A DNA stretch of 64,000 nt from JADCRZ01 sp041751095. Its GTDB lineage: Bacteria > Bacteroidota > Bacteroidia > Chitinophagales > Chitinophagaceae. Positions within the stretch are counted from its first letter, which is position 1; the number at the start of each line of letters is the position of its first letter. The notes under the pieces were generated by a model, which made no database searches, was not told the origin of the DNA, and saw only the letters and a list, made by a program, of their open reading frames with translations. The stretch spans positions 1 through 64,000 of the forward strand of contig JBGSYC010000036.1 in the NCBI GenBank assembly GCA_041751095.1, given 5' to 3'. This document shows, piece after piece, positions 43,414 through 52,326 of the stretch. A program made the translations under genes and the position numbers.

Positions 43414-44187
43414 ATGAAAGTTTTTAAAATTTTATTGTCTTGTTTGTTTGTCATTTTTCTTACCGGGTGTTTTGAAATGAATGAAGAAATTAACGTGCGT
43501 GATAACGGCGCCGGTGATCTTAATGTTAGCATGGATATGGGCCAGATGCTGGACATGATGCAGGCATTTATGAGCCCTGAAGACCTTGAGAAAGCCGACC
43601 TGAGCAGGGTTAAGGATACTACTATTTACATGAAGAGCATTGTGGATACATCTAATTCCCTTACTCCTGATAAAAAGGCTTTGCTAAGGGATGGCGTACT
43701 GAATTTGAAAATGAACATGAAGGAAAAGCTGTTTAAAATAGATATGAAATTTACTTTTAAAACTATGGAGAACCTGGAGAAATTATATGAAAGCATGGGC
43801 GAAGGTCCTGCAGGTTTTGGAAGCATACTCAAGGGTCTTGGCGGTAATGCACCGGCACCTGCCGGGCGTGAACCTGAGTTTAAGCAAATAAGTTCATATT
43901 TTGATCTGGCAGCAGGTAAAAACTCCATTTCAAGAAAACTCAATAAAGAAAAATATGCAATGCTGCTAGAGGATAGTACAATGATGCAGATGAAACAAAT
44001 GGGAGAAATGAGTGGCGGTATGGGTGAAGTTACCATGAATACGGTGATTAAATTGCCTGCCGTTGCCAAAAATATCATTGGCTCCAAAGCCGTACTTTCC
44101 CCGGACAAGAAAACAGTCACCTTAAAAAACAATATGTTCGACATATTTGATCATCCGGAAGTGTTTGAATTTGCAGTCACTTATTAA
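43414..44187 (+). CDS. Hypothetical lipoprotein
   Basis: 257 residues from ATG 43414; the in-frame ATG at 43393 would spoil the signal. The lipobox is FLTGC near residue 19. The protein is rich in Met (DMGQMLDMMQAFM; MMQMKQMGEMSGGMGEV) with beta-strand segments (EINVRDNGAGDLNVSMDMG). Family function is unknown to me. Similar one-domain lipoproteins are common in Bacteroidota. It has its own spacer on both sides. Confidence 0.6.
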   Translation: MKVFKILLSCLFVIFLTGCFEMNEEINVRDNGAGDLNVSMDMGQMLDMMQAFMSPEDLEKADLSRVKDTTIYMKSIVDTSNSLTPDKKALLRDGVLNLKMNMKEKLFKIDMKFTFKTMENLEKLYESMGEGPAGFGSILKGLGGNAPAPAGREPEFKQISSYFDLAAGKNSISRKLNKEKYAMLLEDSTMMQMKQMGEMSGGMGEVTMNTVIKLPAVAKNIIGSKAVLSPDKKTVTLKNNMFDIFDHPEVFEFAVTY

Positions 44188-44295
44188 AGATAGGTATCAG
44201 GTCAGGGTATGAGATAAACTGGAATTAATAAGTGTTCACATCGGTCTGCATTATACGCCATTCCTTACTGTTTAACATCTTAGTCAGCTTGCTTA

Positions 44296-45897
44296 ATGAT
44301 ACAAACAGACTTTTTAGTTATCGGTTCAGGCATTGCCGGGCTCACGTACGCCTTAAAAGTGGCAAATCAATTTCCCGATAGTAAAGTAACTGTTATTACA
44401 AAGGCTCAGACCGATGAAACAAACACCAAATACGCCCAGGGTGGAATTGCGGGAGTTACCGACTTTGAGAAAGACAGTTTCCAAAAGCACATCAATGATA
44501 CGCTGATTGCCGGCGATGGGCTGTGCAATGAAGCGGTGGTGACGATTGTTGTGAAAGAAGGCGTAGAAAGAATAAAGGAACTTATTGAGTGGGGGGCGCG
44601 GTTTGACAGGGATTCGGATGGAGATTTTTCTCTGGGGAAAGAAGGTGGCCATAGTGAATTTCGTATTCTCCATCACAAAGACGTCACCGGAATGGAGATG
44701 GAAAGAGCTTTGGTGGAAATGGTCACCCGGCAGAAAAATATTACCATAATAAAACATTGTTTCGTTCTTGATCTTATTACACAACACCATCTTGGTTACC
44801 TGATCACCAAATCCACGCCCGACATCGAATGTTACGGTGTTTACGCCTGTAACCTCGAAACAAACCAGATAGAGAAAATCATAGCAAAAATAACGTTGCT
44901 TGCCACGGGCGGTAATGGGCAGGTCTACAGAACTACCACCAATCCCACTATCGCTACGGGTGACGGTGTTGCCATGGTATACAGGGCAAAAGGAAGAATT
45001 GAGAACATGGAGTTTATTCAGTTTCATCCGACGGCCTTATATGAGGCTGGTGTTGGCGGCCAGGCTTTTTTGATAACAGAGGCAGTTCGGGGAGATGGAG
45101 GGATACTGCGCAACAAAAACGGAGAGGCTTTTATGGCCAGGTATGATGAAAGAAAAGACCTCGCACCCCGGGACATTGTTGCAAGAGCTATTGACAGCGA
45201 AATGAAAATTACAGGAACTGAGCATGTGTATCTCGACTGCCGGCATATGTCTCTTGAAAATTTTTTGAATCATTTCCCGAATATTTATGAAAAATGCCTG
45301 TCCGTGGGTATAAATGTCTCAAAAGACATGATACCGGTTGCTCCGGCGGCTCATTATAGTTGTGGTGGAATTAAAACAGATGAATGGGGGCGCACGTCCA
45401 TTAATCATTTATATGCGGCCGGCGAATGCGCCTCAACCGGCCTTCATGGTGCAAACCGGCTGGCCAGTAATTCGCTGCTTGAAGCTATGGTTTTTGGGCA
45501 TCGCTGCTTCCTCGATTCCTCTTCAAAGATCAACGACATTTCTTTCAGGAGTAATATTCCCGACTGGAATGCAGAAGGCACCAATATTCCCAAAGAAATG
45601 ATTCTTATCACCCAAAGCCTGAAAGAACTGCAGTTGCTGATGAGTGATTATGTAGGAATTGTACGAACCAATACGCGTTTGGACCGGGCTCAGAAGCGCC
45701 TTGACCTGTTGCACGAGGAGACAGAACAGTTATATCAAACCTCCACCTTGTCTCCCCAGTTGTGTGAATTACGCAATCTAATAACTGTCGGATACCTGGT
45801 GGTAAAAGGCGCATGGTTTCGAAAGGAAAGCAGGGGCCTTCATTTCAATACAGACTTCCCCGAAAAGAGCGCCCTCGTTCAAAATACCATTTTATAA
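44296..45897 (+). CDS. nadB: L-aspartate oxidase
   Basis: A 533-residue flavoprotein of NAD biosynthesis that oxidises L-aspartate to iminoaspartate. The FAD-binding start is DFLVIGSGIAGLTYALKVAN. Succinate dehydrogenase/aspartate oxidase motifs are TNTKYAQGGIAGVTDFEKDS, LATGGNGQVYRTTTNPTIAT, EFIQFHPTALYEAG and HYSCGGIKTDEWGRT with LYAAGECASTGLHGANRLAS. Length is normal. nadA and nadC are not in the window. Confidence 0.95.
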   Translation: MIQTDFLVIGSGIAGLTYALKVANQFPDSKVTVITKAQTDETNTKYAQGGIAGVTDFEKDSFQKHINDTLIAGDGLCNEAVVTIVVKEGVERIKELIEWGARFDRDSDGDFSLGKEGGHSEFRILHHKDVTGMEMERALVEMVTRQKNITIIKHCFVLDLITQHHLGYLITKSTPDIECYGVYACNLETNQIEKIIAKITLLATGGNGQVYRTTTNPTIATGDGVAMVYRAKGRIENMEFIQFHPTALYEAGVGGQAFLITEAVRGDGGILRNKNGEAFMARYDERKDLAPRDIVARAIDSEMKITGTEHVYLDCRHMSLENFLNHFPNIYEKCLSVGINVSKDMIPVAPAAHYSCGGIKTDEWGRTSINHLYAAGECASTGLHGANRLASNSLLEAMVFGHRCFLDSSSKINDISFRSNIPDWNAEGTNIPKEMILITQSLKELQLLMSDYVGIVRTNTRLDRAQKRLDLLHEETEQLYQTSTLSPQLCELRNLITVGYLVVKGAWFRKESRGLHFNTDFPEKSALVQNTIL

Positions 45898-46009
45898 TTT
45901 AACTGGTTTGCCCTGCCTGTAAACGCTTGCCGGTATTGTGTCCTGAAAGTAGCAGGGTATCTTAACCTTTAGTCAACCTGTTGCATCATATAAGTAAATT
46001 ACTAAACCC

Positions 46010-46017
46010 TACATTTG
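46010..46017 (+). promoter_or_regulatory. Candidate -7 promoter element (TACATTTG) for the acyltransferase gene
   Basis: A TAnnTTTG match 77 bases before the ATG. A TTG lies about 25 bases upstream, slightly too far for the usual spacing. Confidence 0.3.
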
Positions 46018-46094
46018 CCATATTGATGGCATAACGCAGGGTATTTTGCAGAAAGTGTTGAACTGCCGGTAAATGGCCCAAAGAATAAGACAAG

Positions 46095-47009
46095 ATGTAT
46101 TACCTGTTATACGCGTTTCTTTATCTGATCTCAATTGTTCCGTTGCGTTTGTTGTATGTTTTGTCCGATGGAGTATATCTGCTGATCTATTATGTTATCC
46201 GCTATCGCCGGGATGTGGTCATGAATAACCTCGGCATTGCGTTTCCGGAGAAGACAGAAATAGAAAAGACAGCCATCGCAAAAAAATTTTACCGCAACTT
46301 CACAGACAGTTTTATTGAAACCATCAAAATGATTTCAGTAAATGACGCATATATATTAAAGCACTTTACGGGTAACTGGGAGGTAATTAATGATTTGCAG
46401 AAAACCGGCAAAAGTTGTTATTTATTGCTGGGTCACACCTTCAACTGGGAGTGGGGCAATCATTCGATCGGACTGAACTTTCATTATACTATGCTTGTGG
46501 TATATATGCCGATCAGCAATAAAACCCTTAACCGGCTGTTTCTCGATCTCCGTACCCGGGGAAGGACGAAAATGCTTTCAGCGCACAATATGCTACGCGA
46601 GATGATTCCGTACCGGAATACACAGTATATCATGGGCCTTGCTGCAGATCAAAATCCCGGGGACCCGGGGCATTCGTACTGGCTGAATTTTTTTAGCAGG
46701 CCGGCGCCTTTTGTAACCGGGCCTGAAAAAGGGGCAAGGCCCCGAAACCTGCCGGTTGTATTCTGCTACATCGAGAAGGTACGTCGCGGGTATTATAATA
46801 TGGTGCTTTCAATGGGCGAGGAAAATCCACAGCTCCTCCCGCCGGGAGCGCTCACTGTGAAGTTTGTCCGCTATCTCGAGAAAGTAATCCATCTTCATCC
46901 CGATATGTGGCTATGGTCGCATAAACGATGGAAGCACGTATGGAAGCAGGAGTATGAAAAGCAGTGGGTCGACAAGGAAAAGCCACGCCAGGAACGAAGT
47001 ACCCAGTGA
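46095..47009 (+). CDS. LpxL/HtrB-like lipid A acyltransferase family protein
   Basis: A 304-residue inner-membrane acyltransferase. An N-terminal membrane segment (YLLYAFLYLISIVPLRLLYV) anchors it. YRNFTDSFIETIKM precedes the catalytic-type motif LLGHTFNWEWGNHSI near residue 114, where His and Glu sit in the HxxxxE pattern of late acyltransferases. GLAADQNPGDPGHSYWLNFF and HPDMWLWSHKRWKHVW near the end fit the family. It should transfer a secondary acyl chain to lipid A or a related lipid. Confidence 0.85.
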   Translation: MYYLLYAFLYLISIVPLRLLYVLSDGVYLLIYYVIRYRRDVVMNNLGIAFPEKTEIEKTAIAKKFYRNFTDSFIETIKMISVNDAYILKHFTGNWEVINDLQKTGKSCYLLLGHTFNWEWGNHSIGLNFHYTMLVVYMPISNKTLNRLFLDLRTRGRTKMLSAHNMLREMIPYRNTQYIMGLAADQNPGDPGHSYWLNFFSRPAPFVTGPEKGARPRNLPVVFCYIEKVRRGYYNMVLSMGEENPQLLPPGALTVKFVRYLEKVIHLHPDMWLWSHKRWKHVWKQEYEKQWVDKEKPRQERSTQ

Positions 47010-47121
47010 GAATAACGGAGTTTGGTGCTTGCAACTCCAAACGTTCATTATGATGTTAGCCGCCACTTCACTATCACTCTACTTCTGTATAAATAAAATA
47101 ATACAAACCTTAAATTTGAAG

Positions 47122-47357
47122 ATGGAAATCAAAGTGCAAATACCGTTCGGGGAATTGGTAGCTATAGTCAGGCAGCTGTCTCCAATACAAAAAGCCTTGC
47201 TTCAAAGGGAATTGAGCGAAAAACCAGATCCAACGGCAAAAAGAAAAACAGATTAACCGAGCTGCTGCTTAATGGATCAATTTTGACAGATGAACAAATC
47301 AAAACTATGGAGGACACACGTAAACCAATCAACCAATGGAGGACAAAACCCTTATGA
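47122..47357 (+). pseudogene. Frameshifted antitoxin of a PIN-type toxin-antitoxin pair
   Basis: From ATG 47122 the frame reads MEIKVQIPFGELVAIVRQLS and stops at 47256. In another frame the protein goes on as LTELLLNGSILTDEQIKTME and PINQWRTKPL to TGA 47355-47357. This is the layout of short Bacteroidota antitoxins found next to PIN toxins. The stop overlaps the toxin ATG at 47354 in an ATGA junction, the usual arrangement. One frameshift near 47250 breaks it. Confidence 0.6.
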
Positions 47358-47498
47358 TTGACACCAGCCAGGTGATTGATTACTTCAGAAATACAGACAA
47401 ATCCAATGCAAGACTCGTTCAGCTATCAGAGCAGTTTGGATGACTAAGCCATTTCCAGTGTAACGGAATTTGAAGTCTATAGTGGCGCAAGACGATGA
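47354..47498 (+). pseudogene. Truncated PIN-domain (VapC-like) toxin
   Basis: It starts MIDTSQVIDYFRNTDKSNAR, with the first PIN acidic residue in MIDTS. It stops at TGA 47441-47443, and after a frameshift reads AISSVTEFEVYSGAR to 47498. That is only the first third of a PIN domain (usual length about 130 residues). The remaining acidic residues and the C-terminus are absent, removed at the boundary with the next convergent gene. Confidence 0.65.
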
Positions 47499-47512
47499 TT
47501 TGGTGCCGCGTG

Positions 47513-48916
47513 TTAATTCAGCACGCTGACATCTTTAACCACTTCGATCTTTTTGAGGTCTTTAATTTTGTTCCATCCCCCGGTTACATTACGAAGGTTG
47601 TGGAACCCCTCACGCTTTAATAAAGAAGAAGCAATAACACTTCTATACCCGCCTCCGCAATGCACATAAATGTTAAAATGATCTTCAAGGTTCGATAAAT
47701 TGCCGGGGTCGGTCATTTCATTAAGGGGAAGATTAACTGCGCCTTTGATATGACCGTCGGCAAATTCAGTTTCCCGCCTTACGTCGAGCACAAGCAGGTT
47801 TTCATCAAAAGGAATATCCATAGCCAGCTCATCAGGTTCGATATCAATGATCATATCGATCTTTTCACCGGCATTCTTCCAGGTATCAAACCCGCCTTTA
47901 AGATAACCTTCCACTTTGCTAAATCCAACCCTGGCCAAACGTATGATCGTTTCCTTTTCCTTGCCTTCATCCGACACGAGCATCATTGGCTGGTCAAAAG
48001 GAAGCAGGCTTCCAGCCCATTCGGCAAAACGCCCGTCAAGGCCAATGCTGACAGAGCCCGGCACAAATCCCTGCGTAAATGCAGACGCTTCCCGGGTATC
48101 CAGAACCAATACTTCTCTGTGAATGAATTCTTTAAACTCTTCAATTGACAGCGGCCTCAACCCTTTCTGCAACACTACGTCAAGAGCTTCGTACCCTTCT
48201 TTATTGATTTTTGCATTTATCGGAAAATATTGTGGAGGATCGGTCAGGGCATGTGTTACCGAAACCACAAATTCTTCCCTTGTCTGCGGCTGCAATGCGT
48301 AATTGGTCTGCTTCTGTTCACCCATTGTACTTGTCGTGTGCGGGCCGATATTTTTGCCGCAGCTGCTCCCGGGGCCGTGTGCGGGGTAAACAATCACATC
48401 CTCATCAAGGGTAAGTATTTTATGCTGCAAAGAATCGTACAACATAGAGGCAAGTTCTTCTTTGTCAAGATTGCCACTGCTCAGGTCGGGCCTGCCTACA
48501 TCATCTACAAACAAGGTATCACCCGTAAAAACAGCATGTTGTTTGCCGTTTTCATCCCGCAGCAAATAACAGGTCGATTCGATGGTGTGCCCTGGTGTAT
48601 GCATCACTTCTATAGAAAGATTTCCCAGCGTAAATCTTTCACCATCTTTCGCCAGATGTATGGAAAAGTTTGCCTGGGTATCCGGTCCAAAAATGATTGG
48701 AGCACCTGTTGCTTTTGCCAGGTCAAGATGCCCGCTGATGAAATCGGCATGAAAATGAGTTTCAAAAATATATTTTATGGACGCGTTTCGTTCCCTGGCA
48801 AGGGAAAGGTATATATCCGTATCGCGCAACGGGTCTATTACTGCTGCTTCATTATTGCTTTCGATATAGTATGCTGCCTCGCTTAAGCAATTTGTATATA
48901 GTTGTTTGATAAACAT
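47513..48916 (-). CDS. MBL-fold metallohydrolase with two rhodanese domains (persulfide dioxygenase-like)
   Basis: 467 residues from ATG 48916; the frame extends to 49027, but the extra part runs through a terminator and into arsR. Residues 1-235 form the beta-lactamase fold: ETHFHADFISGHLDLAK near 50, MHTPGHTIESTCYLL, FTGDTLFVDDVGRPDL and YPAHGPGSSCG. These match persulfide dioxygenase-type enzymes of glutathione or sulfide detoxification. The first rhodanese domain (about 260-345) has no active-site Cys at its loop (VSDEGKEKE). The second (about 365-460) keeps it in VHCGGGYRSV. The likely role is sulfane sulfur handling. It follows an ArsR-type regulator on the same strand. Confidence 0.85.
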   Translation of the reverse strand: MFIKQLYTNCLSEAAYYIESNNEAAVIDPLRDTDIYLSLARERNASIKYIFETHFHADFISGHLDLAKATGAPIIFGPDTQANFSIHLAKDGERFTLGNLSIEVMHTPGHTIESTCYLLRDENGKQHAVFTGDTLFVDDVGRPDLSSGNLDKEELASMLYDSLQHKILTLDEDVIVYPAHGPGSSCGKNIGPHTTSTMGEQKQTNYALQPQTREEFVVSVTHALTDPPQYFPINAKINKEGYEALDVVLQKGLRPLSIEEFKEFIHREVLVLDTREASAFTQGFVPGSVSIGLDGRFAEWAGSLLPFDQPMMLVSDEGKEKETIIRLARVGFSKVEGYLKGGFDTWKNAGEKIDMIIDIEPDELAMDIPFDENLLVLDVRRETEFADGHIKGAVNLPLNEMTDPGNLSNLEDHFNIYVHCGGGYRSVIASSLLKREGFHNLRNVTGGWNKIKDLKKIEVVKDVSVLN

Positions 48917-48944
48917 ATTATCCACTTTTGGCAAAGATAAGCAT

Positions 48945-48975
48945 AAAAAAAAGTGAGCCTGACGTAGCTCACTTT
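48945..48975 (-). terminator. Rho-independent terminator or attenuator between arsR and the MBL-rhodanese gene
   Basis: On the minus strand, AAAGTGAGC (48967-48975), an 8-base loop, and GCTCACTTT (48950-48958) form a 9-bp stem followed by a run of eight T. It lies 20 bp after the arsR stop and about 29 bases before the MBL ATG. Confidence 0.75.
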
Positions 48976-48995
48976 CTAATCTTTTTTTAAGAACT

Positions 48996-49358
48996 TCAGG
49001 AAAGAAGTTCCAATACGCATCTTCCAATCTCTGCTATCCGTTGATGGTGTAATCTGTAATAAATGAACTTGCCCTCGCGTTCTGTCTTTACTATGCCCGC
49101 ACGGCGTAAAATAGCAAGATGCTGGGAAGCAACCGACTGTTCAAGCCTCAATTGCACAAATATCTCCGTAACTGTAAGTTTGCTCTGCTCTTCCAGTAAT
49201 TTCAGAATATGCTGACGAAGCTTATGATTGAGCGCTCGGAGTATTAAAGAAGATTTTTTCACCTGAACAAAATCGATCTTGACTTCATTTTCATCACCCA
49301 CTTTGACGGTTAAAAAGCTCCCCGCTGAATTGTTCAAAAAATTGCTTGATATATCCAT
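48996..49358 (-). CDS. ArsR-family transcriptional regulator
   Basis: A 120-residue winged-helix repressor. An N-terminal extension (to about 40) precedes the HTH: LRALNHKLRQHILKLLEEQS, KLTVTEIFVQLRLEQSVASQ (recognition helix), HLAILRRAGIVKTEREGKFIYYRL. It has only one Cys (near the C-terminus), so the two-Cys metal or persulfide sites known from other ArsR sensors are not obvious. Position before the persulfide-dioxygenase-like gene suggests that it controls sulfur or redox genes, including itself. Confidence 0.85.
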   Translation of the reverse strand: MDISSNFLNNSAGSFLTVKVGDENEVKIDFVQVKKSSLILRALNHKLRQHILKLLEEQSKLTVTEIFVQLRLEQSVASQHLAILRRAGIVKTEREGKFIYYRLHHQRIAEIGRCVLELLS

Positions 49359-49459
49359 TAAACCCCCACTTTTTAGATTCCGAAGTTATATTATTCAGTT
49401 TCTTCTATATAGCTGAATTAGACAAGGTAGTATCTCCATCAGACTAAAGTTAAAGGGAT

Positions 49460-50125
49460 TTATTTAGAAACAATGGCAGGGTGTTCCTTTAGATAGAGCG
49501 GTTGTGTATATGCCAGGTCACTGAAATCTGAATTACAATATTTTAAATATATAAGAGGCCAGACGTGTGAGACGTTAAATATGATGTTTTTAAAATAAGC
49601 ATTCTTGTGCATTAAAAATTTTTCCAATTTATTTTGAAGGTTTCCTAAAAACACGATTCTATTTTCAGCTAAATAGTCCAAAAACGTATAATTATCCAGC
49701 TCTACCGCACATGGCGGTAGTACAATTTGCAACGATTTGTCGTATAGGGCAGTATATACTTCCATTCGCCTGGCCTCAATCATAGGACAGATCAGATCTG
49801 CACTTTCCTGCACTGCTGCACTTGCCATTGCTTCCAGTGTGTTAACAGTAATGAAAGGAATGTTCAGGGCATAACATAATCCTTTTGCCGTTGATATGCC
49901 GACACGTAAACCTGTATAAGACCCCGGCCCCGTAGTAACACCTACCGCTGTTATATCGCTGATTTCTTTTCGTGACTCTTTCAAAAGCAAACCAATACCC
50001 GTGTGCAGCCACGAAGCATGATCTTTTTGCCGGTCATTAGAAAGCTGGTGCAGACACTGGTCGTTTTGTGCAAGACATATGCTGGCATTTTCAGTAGAGG
50101 TATCAATATTAAGTATCAGAGACAT
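49460..50125 (-). CDS. tsaB: tRNA threonylcarbamoyladenosine biosynthesis protein TsaB
   Basis: 221 residues from ATG 50125; the upstream extension to 50302 lacks TsaB similarity. It begins MSLILNIDTSTENASICLAQ and has VGVTTGPGSYTGLRVGISTA, the TsaB/YeaZ ASKHA motif, then KGLCYALNIPFITVNTLEAM and a PMIEARRMEVYTALYD strand. It partners TsaD/TsaE in forming t6A37 of ANN-decoding tRNAs; it is itself non-catalytic. Length is normal. Confidence 0.9.
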   Translation of the reverse strand: MSLILNIDTSTENASICLAQNDQCLHQLSNDRQKDHASWLHTGIGLLLKESRKEISDITAVGVTTGPGSYTGLRVGISTAKGLCYALNIPFITVNTLEAMASAAVQESADLICPMIEARRMEVYTALYDKSLQIVLPPCAVELDNYTFLDYLAENRIVFLGNLQNKLEKFLMHKNAYFKNIIFNVSHVWPLIYLKYCNSDFSDLAYTQPLYLKEHPAIVSK

Positions 50126-50369
50126 TATCGATGCAGATGGTGAACTTATATTAGGATTGTTATAATTCCATGGCAGCATTTTGGAAACGCAGCACGGCCA
50201 TAATTGTACCGGAATCCGAAAATCACTGTAAGTACATTCCCTTTTTAGAAACCGGGGTGGATACTTCACAGATGTATTGCCATCCATTAAAAAATTATAC
50301 AAAGAAACACAAATACCCTCACCTCTGCCAAACTCATCGTTAAACTGTCAAATACCCTATTTTTGATTT

Positions 50370-50750
50370 ATGGAAAAGAAGATCATTAAAACACCATATG
50401 CGCCAGATCCCATCGGGCCTTATAACCAGGCTGTTTTATTCGGAAGTACATTATATATCTCCGGACAGGTAGCCATTAACCCCGCCAACGGAAACATTGA
50501 AGCTACAGATATTATTGGTGAAACCCACCAGGTAATGCAGAATATCAAAGCCATCTTATCTGAAGCAGGGATGACTTTCAGTAACGCAGTAAAAACAACT
50601 ATATTCTTAAGTGATATGTCGCATTTTTCTTCAGTGAACGAGATATATGGAAAATATTTCGGAAGTGATTTTCCGGCCCGGGAAACGGTAGCGGTAAAGG
50701 GATTGCCCAAAAACGTAAATGTAGAGATCAGTATGATTGCCGGGAAATAG
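50370..50750 (+). CDS. ridA: RidA family reactive-intermediate deaminase
   Basis: A 126-residue RidA (YjgF/YER057c/UK114) protein that hydrolyses 2-aminoacrylate and other enamine/imine by-products. Marks are TPYAPDPIGPYNQAVLFGST, LYISGQVAINPANGNI, AGMTFSNAVKTTIFLSDM, YGKYFGSDFPARETVAV with the catalytic Arg (near residue 107) and KNVNVEISMIAGK. A TATTTTTG octamer ends 4 bases before the ATG and could be the promoter of a nearly leaderless mRNA. A heptamer repeat begins just after the stop. Confidence 0.93.
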   Translation: MEKKIIKTPYAPDPIGPYNQAVLFGSTLYISGQVAINPANGNIEATDIIGETHQVMQNIKAILSEAGMTFSNAVKTTIFLSDMSHFSSVNEIYGKYFGSDFPARETVAVKGLPKNVNVEISMIAGK

Positions 50751-50756
50751 GCAGGG

Positions 50757-50808
50757 TAGAGAGTAGGTAGTGGGTAATGGGTAGTACATAGTAGGTAGTA
50801 GGTAGTGC
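50757..50808 (+). repeat. GTAGGTA-type heptamer repeat after ridA
   Basis: Imperfect units of GTAGGTA/GTAGTGG follow the ridA stop, G-rich on the ridA coding strand. The complementary array at 50883-50927 could pair with it across 75 bases. Confidence 0.65.
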
Positions 50809-50882
50809 AATGACAATCTAATCTTATGGTAAACACTCCCGAATTAACCTGCATAACACTACATTACATAATCCCAGGCTTT

Positions 50883-50927
50883 TACTACCCACTACCTACT
50901 ACCTACTACCCACTACTTACTACCCAC
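50883..50927 (-). repeat. GTAGGTA-type heptamer repeat at the end of kbl
   Basis: On the minus strand the array covers the last codons of kbl (GTGGGTAGTAAG) and its TAG stop, then continues for about 30 bases. It is the inverted partner of the array after ridA. Confidence 0.7.
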
Positions 50928-52085
50928 TTTAATAAAGGCCTCAATCGCCTTGTCGAGGTGGTGCTGTTCATGTGCGGCGCTCAATTGTACCCGGATGCGG
51001 GCCTGGCCTTTAGGAACCACCGGGAAAAAGAATCCGATCACGTATATCCCTTCCTCAAGCAATTTAGCGGCGAAGGTTTGGGCCAGCACGGCATCGTACA
51101 ACATTATAGGAACGATAGGGTGTTCACCAGGTTTAATGTCAAAACCCGCCTCTGTCATCTTTGACCTGAAATACCGGGTATTATTTTCAAGCTTGTCTCT
51201 CAGGTCTGTGCCTGCCGTCAACATTTCCAGTACAGCAACGGAAGCGCCTGCAATTGCCGGAGCCAGTGTATTGGAGAATAAGTAGGGCCTTGAACGCTGA
51301 CGCAGCATCCCGATAACCTCTTTGCTTCCGCTGGTAAATCCGCCGCTTGCTCCACCCAGCGCTTTGCCCAGGGTTCCGGTAATGATATCAACCCTGCCCA
51401 TTACTCCCCTGTGCTCATGTGTTCCCCGCCCGGTTTTACCAAGAAAACCGGAAGAGTGAGAGTCATCGATCATAACAATGGCATTGAATCTTTCGGCGAG
51501 CGCACAGATTTCATCAAGGCGGGCTATCGTTCCATCCATGCTGAAGGACCCATCGGTAACGATAATCCTGCTTCTGCATTCTTTACTTTCGGCAAGCTTT
51601 ACTTCGAGATCTTCTATGTTATTATGCTCATAACGATACCGTTGCGCCTTACATAACCGCACCCCGTCAATAATTGAGGCATGGTTAAGCGCATCCGATA
51701 TGATGGCATCCTGTTCGCCAAACAGGGGTTCAAACAACCCTCCGTTCGCATCAAAAGCGGCAGCATAAAGAATGGTATCTTCCATGCCTAAAAATTCTGA
51801 GAGCTTTTGTTCCAACACCTTGTGAATGTGCTGGGTGCCACAAATAAACCGCACACTGCTCAACCCATACCCATACGCGTCGATGGCCGCATGAGCTGCC
51901 TTGATCACTTTGGGGTGAGACGAAAGTCCGAGGTAATTATTAGCACAAAAATTTAAAACCGTTTTTCCATTCACCTGTATTTCAGCTCCCTGTGCACTCG
52001 TCAGCACATGCTCGGATTTAAATAATCCTGCCTGCCTGATTTCCTGAAGTTCAGTGCCGATACGTTGCGAGAAATCCTCATTCAT
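50913..52085 (-). CDS. kbl: Glycine C-acetyltransferase (2-amino-3-ketobutyrate CoA ligase)
   Basis: A 390-residue PLP enzyme of the alpha-oxoamine synthase family. Signs are LNFCANNYLGLSSHPKVIKA, GYGLSSVRFICGTQHIHKVL, MIDDSHSSGFLGKTGRGTHE and the PLP lysine in ITGTLGKALGGASGGFTSG near residue 240. It converts 2-amino-3-oxobutyrate and CoA to glycine and acetyl-CoA in threonine breakdown. No tdh lies next to it. Its C-terminal VGSK and stop are encoded within a heptamer repeat. Confidence 0.93.
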   Translation of the reverse strand: MNEDFSQRIGTELQEIRQAGLFKSEHVLTSAQGAEIQVNGKTVLNFCANNYLGLSSHPKVIKAAHAAIDAYGYGLSSVRFICGTQHIHKVLEQKLSEFLGMEDTILYAAAFDANGGLFEPLFGEQDAIISDALNHASIIDGVRLCKAQRYRYEHNNIEDLEVKLAESKECRSRIIVTDGSFSMDGTIARLDEICALAERFNAIVMIDDSHSSGFLGKTGRGTHEHRGVMGRVDIITGTLGKALGGASGGFTSGSKEVIGMLRQRSRPYLFSNTLAPAIAGASVAVLEMLTAGTDLRDKLENNTRYFRSKMTEAGFDIKPGEHPIVPIMLYDAVLAQTFAAKLLEEGIYVIGFFFPVVPKGQARIRVQLSAAHEQHHLDKAIEAFIKVGSK

Positions 52086-52326
52086 GTTGCAAAGGTAAAA
52101 GGTAAATCAGAAGTACGCATACGAAATTAGCAGTGAGAATAAGAAGTGCTATATGAAACGTGCGATATAATGCGTTTAAAATGCTTAACCGGAAGTTACT
52201 TTCTCATTTCCATTTCGTACTCCCAACTTCATGCTGCTGCTTTTTATTTTTTTCCCTGTAACTTTCCGGGCCTATCATGCGTAACACTATTATAACCCAG
52301 TCAAATAACCAAGAATGTAACTGCTC

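Noticed and set aside
47513..49027. Longer start (49027) for the MBL-rhodanese protein
   Set aside because: It would run through a terminator hairpin and overlap arsR. The family N-terminus fits the ATG at 48916.
49460..50302. Longer start (50302) for TsaB
   Set aside because: TsaB begins with SLILNIDTST at ATG 50125; the 59 extra residues have no family likeness and use unusual composition.
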